A DNA stretch of 9,418 nt, taken from an uncultured Microbacteriaceae bacterium. GTDB taxonomy: Bacteria; Actinomycetota; Actinomycetes; Actinomycetales; Microbacteriaceae. A program made the translations under genes and the position numbers. The notes below the pieces were generated by a model. It was given only the letters and a program-made list of their open reading frames with translations, did no database searches and was not told the origin of the DNA. Where the stretch lies: contig CAIRWJ010000162.1 of assembly GCA_903882245.1 (NCBI GenBank), positions 1-9,418 on the forward strand. The letters are read 5' to 3'. Positions 1 through 6,472 of this stretch are shown in pieces (position 1 is the stretch's first letter; each line of letters begins with the position of its first letter).

Positions 1-1496
1 ACGAGGTCATTGCCGTCGAACCCGTAGATTCCAACCGCAAGGCGATGGGGGCGAATCGTGGGGTAGTCGGCGATCGCGGTTTGGACGATGTCGAACGAGG
101 TGATGATCCCATTGTCGTCCGTGACAATCTCGGGCGTTAAGGTGTTGACACCGGCGGTTTCAAGCCACTTCGCTGACCACGTCGTGAGATCGCGTTTGCT
201 GGTCTTCTCCAGTTCGCGCAACAGGTCGCCCAGTTCCGCGTTCTTCCACGCGTTGGCGCGGAAATAATTCGCTACGCCACTAAAGAACGCTTCACGACCG
301 ACATACGCGACGAGTTGCTTGAGCACCGATCCGCCCTTGGCGTAGGTGATGCCGTCGAAGTTGATTTGGACGTCTTCGAGGTCGTTGATATTCGCCACGA
401 TGGGGTGAGTGGACGGCAATTGGTCCTGTCGATACGCCCATGATTTTTCTGACACTTGGAAAGTCGCCCACGCGTGCGTCCATTCGGTGGCTTCTGCAGT
501 CGCAATCGTCGAAGCCCATTCGGCGAACGATTCGTTGAGCCAAAGGTCGTTCCACCACTTCATCGTGACCAGATCCCCGAACCACATGTGCGCGAGTTCG
601 TGCAGAATCGTGACAACTCGACGTTCGCGAACTGCATCGGTCACCTTGGAACGGAACACGTAGACCTCGGTGAAGGTCACGCATCCTGCGTTCTCCATCG
701 CGCCGGCGTTGAATTCGGGGACAAAGAGTTGGTCGTATTTCGCAAACGGGTAAGCGACGGCGAACTCGCGTTCGAAATATTCGAAACCCTTCTTGGTGAT
801 GTCGAAGATGTAGTCGACATCGAGGAACTCAGCAAGTGACTGCCGAACGTAGATTCCGAGGGGAATCGTGCGACCGTCGGACGACGTGAGTTGATCGTGA
901 TGCGCAACATACGGCCCGGCGACAATCGCGGTGATGTACGAGGAAATGCGCGGTGTCTGCGGGAAAGTCCATGTCGCCGACGCTCCGTCCACAACGGGAG
1001 AGGGCGTTGGAGAATTCGACACGACAACCCACTCAGTGGGCGCGACAACCTCGAAGTCGAATGTCGCTTTGAGGTCGGGTTGCTCGAACGCAGCAAAGAC
1101 TCGTCGAGAGTCGGGTACCTCGAATTGAGAATACAGATACACCTTGTTGTCGACGGGATCAACGAACCGGTGCAGCCCCTCGCCGGTATTGACATAGAAC
1201 ATATCGGCGTCGACGACGAGAGTGTTTTCGGCAGCAAGATTGTCGAGTTGAATTCGTACGCCGTCCGACACAGCGGCAGGGTCGAGGGCGACTCCGTTGA
1301 GTGTCACGGCGTGAACCGTGGCGGTGAGTGCATCGATAAAGCTTGACGCACCGGGTTCTGCCCCAAACGTCACTGTTGTGTGCGACCGGAACGTCGTATC
1401 CGAACTAGTCAGATCGAGTCGAACCGCGTAGGACTCTGTTCGAATGACGTTCGCTCGTTCAATCGCTTCGACACGGGTCAGGTTTTCTCCGGGCAC
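1..1496 (-). CDS. pepN: Aminopeptidase N, M1 family zinc metallopeptidase (5' part, truncated by window edge)
   Basis: This cytosolic exopeptidase removes N-terminal amino acids from peptides in the last steps of protein turnover. The GTG start at 1496 is supported by AAGGAG at 1502-1507, 5 nt upstream, and by the N-terminus VPGENLTRVEA, which is characteristic of actinobacterial PepN. About 498 codons are present, and the C-terminal helical domain lies beyond base 1. All M1 landmarks are visible: the substrate-binding GAMEN at residues 265-269, HELAH at 299-303 (zinc ligands His299 and His303, catalytic Glu300), the third zinc ligand Glu322 in NESFAEW exactly 18 residues after the second His, and the transition-state Tyr385 in the ITYAKGG segment. 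Spacing is close to E. coli PepN. Nothing looks damaged. The gene lies 72 bp after the coiled-coil pair on the same strand and could share their transcript, although a weak promoter of its own is possible. Confidence 0.97.
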   Translation of the reverse strand, partial: MPGENLTRVEAIERANVIRTESYAVRLDLTSSDTTFRSHTTVTFGAEPGASSFIDALTATVHAVTLNGVALDPAAVSDGVRIQLDNLAAENTLVVDADMFYVNTGEGLHRFVDPVDNKVYLYSQFEVPDSRRVFAAFEQPDLKATFDFEVVAPTEWVVVSNSPTPSPVVDGASATWTFPQTPRISSYITAIVAGPYVAHHDQLTSSDGRTIPLGIYVRQSLAEFLDVDYIFDITKKGFEYFEREFAVAYPFAKYDQLFVPEFNAGAMENAGCVTFTEVYVFRSKVTDAVRERRVVTILHELAHMWFGDLVTMKWWNDLWLNESFAEWASTIATAEATEWTHAWATFQVSEKSWAYRQDQLPSTHPIVANINDLEDVQINFDGITYAKGGSVLKQLVAYVGREAFFSGVANYFRANAWKNAELGDLLRELEKTSKRDLTTWSAKWLETAGVNTLTPEIVTDDNGIITSFDIVQTAIADYPTIRPHRLAVGIYGFDGNDL

Positions 1497-1526
1497 GGTA
1501 ACTCCTTCTTTGCATACTGCACAACA

Positions 1527-1552
1527 AATCTAACGCTCCAACAGAACGTCAA
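1527..1552 (-). promoter_or_regulatory. Possible weak promoter in front of pepN
   Basis: The 72-bp gap between the second coiled-coil gene and pepN contains, on the minus strand, TTGACG (1547-1552) and TAGATT (1527-1532). The second fits the actinobacterial TAnnnT -10 pattern. The spacer is only 14 bp, shorter than the usual 16-18, so this is a weak candidate. No terminator hairpin with a T-run is visible in the gap, so read-through from upstream remains possible. Confidence 0.25.
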
Positions 1553-1568
1553 CGCCGAGAAGGAAATG

Positions 1569-2663
1569 CTAGCCTTCGAGCAATTCTGCAACTGCGACCG
1601 GGTTGTTTGCCCGGTCGGACGAAACGCGGCTTCGCGCAACGCTCAGCTCGCCCAAGTCGAACCCGTTGGTCAACGAGCGAATCGTGTAAAGGAAGCCGCT
1701 GATGTCTTCGAGGTTGCGACGGGCCTTATCGAGTCGGTCTTCGAGGTCGCGCGTCATGTTCTCGACGAATACCTGGGACGACGCCGTAATCTCGCCAGTG
1801 ATCTTTTCGGCGTTGCCAAGTGCCTTGTCAGAACGCGAACGAGCCTCTTCTAGAGTCTTAGCTGCTCGAGTCTGCAACGCAGAAACGTATTTCTCGGTCT
1901 CGGTGGCGACGGCGTCAGCACGCTTGTTTGAGGATTCGGTGTGCTCGTCCGCTTCGCTTGCCGTTTGAGCTGCGTACTTTTCCGCGTCACCGAGAATCGT
2001 CGCGATTTCTTTTGCGGCTTTTTCGTTGAGAACTCGCGTTTCGTTATCGATGCGACTTGCAAGTTGCTCTGCACGTCGAAGTTCTTCCAGGGCAGCGCTC
2101 ATCGCGCTGTCTATTTCTGAATTGGCTTTCTCGCGAAGGGCCGCAATCTGCGATTCTGCATCAGCGAGTACCGCCGCCGACAATTTGTCAACCTGCGCAC
2201 TCTCCTGAGCCACCTTCTGGTGATCGTTTGCGATTTGTTTGCGCGCTTTCTCAGCCGCGTCTTTTGCCGTACGGCGGATTTTTTCGGCGCTCTCTTTCGC
2301 AGCGGCTACTGCAGAGCGAGCTTTAAGCGTCGACGCTTTGGTAAGGCTCGATGCATCTGCCGTTGCCTTTTCGACCTGGGCGCGCGTCTCTTTTTGAGCG
2401 TCTGCGATAAGTTTTGCTGCTTGTTCCTCGGCTAAAGAAATGGCCGATTCAAAAGCGACACCAAGCTCAGCAAATCGGGGCTTGGTCGTCTGTCGTTCGT
2501 GGATTTTGCGTTCGAGGCGACGGATCTCGGCCTCTGCTTTGGCGAGTACATTTTCTTGGGTGGCCGCCGCTGCACGAAGGTCTGTAATGATTCGGGCAAC
2601 TTCGGCTGCGTCGTAGCCGCCGAGAGTGCGCGAGAAAGGTACGCCGGATTCGTTGGTAGTCAT
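1569..2663 (-). CDS. DivIVA-like coiled-coil protein, paralog B (364 aa)
   Basis: Probable cytoplasmic scaffold or filament-forming protein. No enzymatic motif, signal peptide or membrane segment is seen. Residues 10-30 (Phe-x6-Gly-Tyr-Asp-x2-Glu-Val pattern) resemble the N-terminal membrane-curvature-sensing domain of DivIVA/Wag31 and the start of the actinobacterial proteins Scy and FilP. Residues about 30-335 form an almost unbroken Ala/Glu/Lys/Arg-rich helix expected to be a coiled coil, with recurring DAE/DAQ phrases at 88, 168 and 226. The tail from about 336 is polar and lacks coiled-coil character. The ATG at 2663 overlaps the TAA of the upstream gene (TAATG), and GGAGGG at 2673-2678 lies 9 nt upstream inside that gene's last codons, which suggests translational coupling and balanced synthesis. 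It aligns without gaps to the upstream gene (residue n here matches n-4 there). Assignment to the DivIVA/FilP group is by pattern only. The precise role is unknown. Confidence 0.88.
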   Translation of the reverse strand: MTTNESGVPFSRTLGGYDAAEVARIITDLRAAAATQENVLAKAEAEIRRLERKIHERQTTKPRFAELGVAFESAISLAEEQAAKLIADAQKETRAQVEKATADASSLTKASTLKARSAVAAAKESAEKIRRTAKDAAEKARKQIANDHQKVAQESAQVDKLSAAVLADAESQIAALREKANSEIDSAMSAALEELRRAEQLASRIDNETRVLNEKAAKEIATILGDAEKYAAQTASEADEHTESSNKRADAVATETEKYVSALQTRAAKTLEEARSRSDKALGNAEKITGEITASSQVFVENMTRDLEDRLDKARRNLEDISGFLYTIRSLTNGFDLGELSVARSRVSSDRANNPVAVAELLEG

Positions 2664-3736
2664 TAGTTGTCACCCTCCACGATTTCCGCCTGTCGGATAC
2701 TACGCATCCCTGTCGTTGAGCCAGCTTCAATTGCGTCAACGTTCACTTCTTGTGAAACGTCTCGCATGTGGACCGCATAGTCGCTGAGCGCCACGCTGTT
2801 TCGACGGATTTCATTGATGCTGAGTTCCGCGTCGTACGTGAAGTCAGCGAAGAATTCCTCGGATGATCGGGCGATTTCTTCGGATCGCAACATGGCCTCT
2901 GAGATTGACTTCTCGACGAGGCTTCGCGAATCCTGGAGAATTTCGTCCGCGCGAATCTGCGCGGAGGCAAGGTATTCATCGGCGCTCTGTTTGGTTGACG
3001 ACGCTTCCGCAATCGCAAACTCAAGGTGGGCGTCCGCCGATTCATAGGCGAGCCGCGCGTAAGTATCAGCCTCGTCGTGGATTGCCGTGCTTGAGGCCTG
3101 TGCGGCAGCGACGTCGATGCCAATGCGCTTCTCGGTCTCGACTTTGGTGTCGGTCGCGGTACGGACCAATTCGGTCGCTCGACGCTTGATTTCCGTAATT
3201 TCGATATAGGACTTTGCGCGCGCATCGCTAATTTGCTGCTCTGTTTGGCTAATCATGCTCGCTGCGGAACGCTCGGCGCGCGACGCCACGGTTTCCATAC
3301 GTGCACGTTCGTCGTCAATCAATTGATTTGCGGTTGTTCTTTCACGATCGACCTGAAGTCGAATCTCGTTGGCGTCAGCCTGCGCTGCAACCACCATGTC
3401 ACGGGTCTCGCGCTCTGTCTTGTCAGCAAGGTTCCGAACCTCAATGTCGGTCTTGTTCGCAATCGCTGCGGTCTCAGCCGCGGCGTCGGCACGCAACCGT
3501 CGAGCGTGTTGTTCCGCGACACGGAGCGTTTCTTCGAACGTCGAACCCAACTTCGAGAATGATGGGGTGGCTGAAGTCGGGTCGGCAATTTCGCGCTTGA
3601 GGCGGGTAATCGTGCGGGCACGCTCGGCAAGAGCGAGCTCTGCAGAAGACAGCGAGTGGTTAATCGAACGAATAACCTCGTCCACCTGACCCGTGTCAAC
3701 ACCGCGGAATGCCCGCTTGATGTCTGGTGTAGCCAT
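2663..3736 (-). CDS. DivIVA-like coiled-coil protein, paralog A (357 aa)
   Basis: Second long coiled-coil protein and the first gene of the pair. The ATG at 3736 is preferred over an upstream TTG at 3784 because GGAGGT lies 4 nt upstream (3741-3746) and the N-terminus MATPDIKRAFRGVD then aligns with the paralog. Residues 6-25 carry the DivIVA-like Phe-Arg-Gly-Val-Asp and GQVDEVI pattern. Residues 57-90 contain a P-S-F-x2-LG-x2-FE block shared with the paralog, and residues about 30-325 are predicted continuous helix rich in Ala, Glu, Arg and Ser. The C-terminal 30 residues are less helical. No membrane segment or signal peptide is present. Compared with the paralog, the rod has fewer Lys and more Ser/Thr/Ile, so the two are diverged and probably not interchangeable. 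By analogy with Streptomyces Scy/FilP and mycobacterial Wag31 it may act in polar growth, cell shape or division. That is inference, not shown by the sequence. Confidence 0.88.
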   Translation of the reverse strand: MATPDIKRAFRGVDTGQVDEVIRSINHSLSSAELALAERARTITRLKREIADPTSATPSFSKLGSTFEETLRVAEQHARRLRADAAAETAAIANKTDIEVRNLADKTERETRDMVVAAQADANEIRLQVDRERTTANQLIDDERARMETVASRAERSAASMISQTEQQISDARAKSYIEITEIKRRATELVRTATDTKVETEKRIGIDVAAAQASSTAIHDEADTYARLAYESADAHLEFAIAEASSTKQSADEYLASAQIRADEILQDSRSLVEKSISEAMLRSEEIARSSEEFFADFTYDAELSINEIRRNSVALSDYAVHMRDVSQEVNVDAIEAGSTTGMRSIRQAEIVEGDN

Positions 3737-3755
3737 TGAAACCTCCAGATTGTCC

Positions 3756-3772
3756 GGTTTGTGCGCCAAACC
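3756..3772 (-). promoter_or_regulatory. Perfect inverted repeat in the leader of the coiled-coil gene pair
   Basis: Read on the minus strand, GGTTTG - 5 nt - CAAACC forms a perfect 6-bp stem that ends about 10 nt before the GGAGGT ribosome-binding site of the first coiled-coil gene. The AAACC arm can alternatively pair with GGTTT formed by the ribosome-binding site and the bases after it (3739-3743), so the hairpin and masking of the binding site would be mutually exclusive. It could also be a protein-binding operator, or chance. The rest of the 97-bp gap (3737-3833) holds a possible -10 TACTAT at 3784-3789 without a good -35 and no clear terminator for the acyltransferase. Confidence 0.35.
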
Positions 3773-3833
3773 TTCCGTGTCCAATAGTAGTGCATTCTGG
3801 AGCGGAAAATAGGTCCGATGATAATGACGTGAC

Positions 3834-5894
3834 TTAGTTATTCTGAGTTGTGAGCCCGAGAGTTACGAATTGGTCATACAGAAATGGTCCGAGCGTTTTT
3901 CCGAAAACTGCCGTGATGTGGCGATAGTCCCGGTAAACGCTCACCCCACCAATGACGAGAGGGCACGTTGAGCGGTCGCAATAGATTTCGCTGAAATCGA
4001 TTGTGTCAAGATCGAGTTCTCGTGCAACGTCAAAAGCGTAATCGTCGAAGGCGAACCCTTTCGCGCGCGGCATCGTGCAACTGCTCGCGTCGAGGCGGTT
4101 ATAAATCACGCAATTCCTTTCATCCTCCCCGACTCCTGGATTGTCTTTGACGACGACGAATCGGACACCGTGTGACGCAAGATCTCGGTAAGTAGCCTGG
4201 AAATCCCATCGCTCTTTGGGGTCGGGAATGCGGCGCATGTGGTCCACCGCCTGAACCATAATTGCGAAGTCAAACTCGCCGGCAAGGATGCGATTTCGCA
4301 CGTCGTCGTTACGTGTGTCGCAGCGTACTCCTCGCCCAATGACGAACGGGCAGGCGTTGAGAAAGAAGCCATGAACGGCAACGCCGAGGCGCTTGCCCAC
4401 GTCATCCCACGCCACCCAGAGAGATTTCGCATGTGAATCTCCAACGACAACAATCGAGTTTCGAGCATTCAGGTCACCAAGGACGCAGTCAAAATAGTTT
4501 GCACTTTCGAGAGGAACGCAGGTCGGTGTCGCTGGAGGATACGAGGGGAGGGATTGTGTGCCGAAGAGCACCTCTGTCGATGGCGGGCATTCAAACACCG
4601 CGGCTCCTGCGCCTTTACAGAACGGCTGCACCAGCGGGTAGGTGGGCTTGGCGACATTGGGGGATGGAGCAGAGGTCGGCGGAAGTAGATTCGCTGCACT
4701 GACCGGATCCAGGCTTTTGGTGGCGATGCCCGTTGCAGTCACCGTTCCGACGATGAGAACTGCGGTCAGCGAGGCGGAAATGGTAGCCAAAAAGATAGGT
4801 CGGCGAACGAGGGTCGAGGTCGTCGAACGGATTGGCTGCTCGATGAAACGAAAACTCAACGCCGATAAGACAAAAACGATTATCAGTGCAATGATTTTGG
4901 GGAAAAAAGTCATTTCTATGCCGATGACGACCGGCGCTAAAATGAGGACCGGCCAGTGCCAGAGATAGGCAGAGTATGACCGGTCGCCCACCCATACGAG
5001 GCCAGAAATTGCTTTCGTGACAGCGCCAAAGCGGAAACTCGTCATTGGTGCCGCACACATGATGATTAGTCCGGTAGCCACGACAGACGGGACAACCCCT
5101 AACCCGGGCACAAATTCTGCCAGCCCCGGCCAAAAAGACACACCGACGACAACCGTCCAGGCTGCGATGCTGATGACGTGCCTAGCCCGTGTCGAGATTC
5201 GACTCGCAGTAACTGGCCCCATGACGGCGATAGCCGCGCCGACTCCCAATTCCCAGGCCCGGGCGAAAGGGTCATAGTAGGTTGCCGGGTTCGCGAGGTC
5301 GAGACTAGTCGCATAAATGAAAGACGCGATCGTGATTGCACAGACGGCGAGCAAAACGATTCGGAGAAAAAGCTTGGTTGGTAGCTGCGATACCCGGGAC
5401 AGCAACAATGTGGCGGCGATGACGACTGGCCAGACCAGATAAAACTGTTCTTCGACCGCGAGAGACCAAAAGTGCTGAAGGGGTGACGTGATGTCGTCTC
5501 GGTGGTTGTAATCGACCGCGTCCCACGACAGCAACAGATTCTCGGCGCTCAGTGACGATGCGGTGACGTGTCTCGTCAGAAGGTCGATTTGGTCGGGAAC
5601 CCCTATCCACAGAACGGTAACGACCACAACGGTAATCACTGAAATCGCTGCAGGCAAGATGCGTCGGATTCGTCGCATCCAAAACGCGACGAGGTTTAAG
5701 CGCGATGAGCGGTTAATTTCAGAGATGATCTGCGACGTGATGAGAAATCCCGAAATAACGAAAAACACGTCGACGCCGGTGAAACCGCCCGGGAAGCGTT
5801 GGGGCGAAAAATGACCGAGAATGACCGCCAGGACCGCTGCCGACCTTAGTACTTGAATGTCGATTCGGACACGCGATGACGACGGTGTGATCAT
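3834..5894 (-). CDS. Acyltransferase 3 (OafA/YrhL type) with C-terminal SGNH domain, 686 aa
   Basis: Integral membrane O-acyltransferase that would move acyl (usually acetyl) groups across the membrane onto a cell-surface glycan. Residues about 10-385 are the acyltransferase-3 domain with roughly ten hydrophobic segments. Its signatures are His28 in VILGH, the GGFTGVDVFFVISGFL block (about 36-51), the RRI(R)RILP motif near 74-81 and HFWSLAVEEQFYLVWP at 141-156. After a last membrane segment and a Pro/Ser-rich linker (about 410-440) follows an SGNH domain with nucleophile motif GDSH (485-488) and the closing Asp656-x2-His659, so both catalytic centres appear intact. Length matches two-domain family members. 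The start is set at ATG 5894 because the family's first helix begins a few residues later; no good ribosome-binding site precedes it. An in-frame extension to 6815 runs antisense through rpiB and nei and is not believed. The substrate (wall polysaccharide, teichoic acid or exopolysaccharide) cannot be told from sequence. Confidence 0.93.
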   Translation of the reverse strand: MITPSSSRVRIDIQVLRSAAVLAVILGHFSPQRFPGGFTGVDVFFVISGFLITSQIISEINRSSRLNLVAFWMRRIRRILPAAISVITVVVVTVLWIGVPDQIDLLTRHVTASSLSAENLLLSWDAVDYNHRDDITSPLQHFWSLAVEEQFYLVWPVVIAATLLLSRVSQLPTKLFLRIVLLAVCAITIASFIYATSLDLANPATYYDPFARAWELGVGAAIAVMGPVTASRISTRARHVISIAAWTVVVGVSFWPGLAEFVPGLGVVPSVVATGLIIMCAAPMTSFRFGAVTKAISGLVWVGDRSYSAYLWHWPVLILAPVVIGIEMTFFPKIIALIIVFVLSALSFRFIEQPIRSTTSTLVRRPIFLATISASLTAVLIVGTVTATGIATKSLDPVSAANLLPPTSAPSPNVAKPTYPLVQPFCKGAGAAVFECPPSTEVLFGTQSLPSYPPATPTCVPLESANYFDCVLGDLNARNSIVVVGDSHAKSLWVAWDDVGKRLGVAVHGFFLNACPFVIGRGVRCDTRNDDVRNRILAGEFDFAIMVQAVDHMRRIPDPKERWDFQATYRDLASHGVRFVVVKDNPGVGEDERNCVIYNRLDASSCTMPRAKGFAFDDYAFDVARELDLDTIDFSEIYCDRSTCPLVIGGVSVYRDYRHITAVFGKTLGPFLYDQFVTLGLTTQNN

Positions 5895-5914
5895 GTCGAC
5901 TGCTCGATTTTCAT
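5891..5914 (-). other. Possible 7-codon upstream ORF coupled to the acyltransferase
   Basis: A mini-ORF (MKIEQST) begins at ATG 5914 and ends in a TGA that overlaps the acyltransferase ATG as ATGA (5894-5891). Because the acyltransferase lacks an evident ribosome-binding site, re-initiation after this short ORF could deliver ribosomes to it. A candidate -10 TAGACT lies at 5926-5931 on the minus strand. Such a short ORF can easily arise by chance. Confidence 0.2.
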
Positions 5915-5971
5915 AACAATTTCTAAGTCTAAGACACGTGCCCAAGCTCGCGGTCGATGAAATCTCGAGCC

Positions 5972-5977
5972 TATACT
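5972..5977 (+). promoter_or_regulatory. -10 box of a leaderless promoter for the rpiB-nei-amidohydrolase operon
   Basis: TATACT matches the -10 consensus at five of six positions and ends 7 nt before the rpiB ATG at 5985. This places the transcription start at or next to the A of the ATG. No Shine-Dalgarno sequence precedes rpiB, which agrees with a leaderless mRNA, a common arrangement in actinobacteria. No convincing -35 hexamer is seen at 16-18 bp. The 90-bp gap 5895-5984 is the divergent promoter region shared with the acyltransferase. Confidence 0.6.
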
Positions 5978-5984
5978 TTTGAGC

Positions 5985-6470
5985 ATGCGCATCCATCTCG
6001 CGACCGACCACGCCGGGTTGGAATTGAGTGCGGAAATTGCGGCGCACTGCCGAAACCTCGGGCACGACGTTGTCGATCACGGACCGGTCGCATTCGACCC
6101 GTTGGACGATTACCCCAGCTTCTGTATCAACGCGGCTCTTGCGGTTCGTCGCGACGAACTGGCGCGCATCCACACGCTCGGAATCGTTTTCGGTGGAAGC
6201 GGGAACGGCGAACAGATGGCCGCGAACAAAGTCGAAGGCATTCGCGCGGCACTCGTCTGGAGCAAATCGACCGCAGCGCTCGCCCGCGAGCACAACAACG
6301 CGAACGTCTGTGCCATCGGTGCTCGCCAGCACACCGCATCCGAGGTCATGGCACTTATTGACGTTTTTCTCACGACCCCGTTTCCGGGCGAGGAGCGCCA
6401 CTCTCGGCGGGTCGCGCAGTTGTTGGAATTCGAGACGACGGGCGATATCGCCGGCTTCGTCATCGAGTAG
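5985..6470 (+). CDS. rpiB: Ribose-5-phosphate isomerase B, 161 aa
   Basis: Cytosolic enzyme of the non-oxidative pentose phosphate pathway that interconverts ribose 5-phosphate and ribulose 5-phosphate. The whole RpiB/LacAB fold is present: the phosphate-binding DHAG at residues 8-11, the GGSGNGEQMAANK loop at 70-82 and AREHNNAN at 100-107, with a typical actinobacterial length. Glu76 in the GEQ triplet takes the place of the catalytic Cys of E. coli RpiB, as known for M. tuberculosis RpiB (Glu75), so this is the actinobacterial subtype. The ATG at 5985 is chosen over an in-frame TTG at 5979 because it fits the family N-terminus (MRIHLATDHAG) and a leaderless start. The gene opens the operon, and nei begins 2 bp after its TAG. 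Confidence 0.96.
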   Translation: MRIHLATDHAGLELSAEIAAHCRNLGHDVVDHGPVAFDPLDDYPSFCINAALAVRRDELARIHTLGIVFGGSGNGEQMAANKVEGIRAALVWSKSTAALAREHNNANVCAIGARQHTASEVMALIDVFLTTPFPGEERHSRRVAQLLEFETTGDIAGFVIE

Positions 6471-6472
6471 CC

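Noticed and set aside
1569..3736. Reading the coiled-coil proteins as SMC, tropomyosin-like or ATP synthase b-subunit proteins
   Set aside because: There is no Walker motif, hinge, membrane anchor or signature for these families; the DivIVA-like N-terminus is the only domain-like feature.
3737..3784. TTG start at 3784 for the first coiled-coil gene, adding 16 residues
   Set aside because: ATG 3736 has GGAGGT 4 nt upstream and gives an N-terminus that aligns with the paralog; the extension would include the leader inverted repeat as coding sequence.
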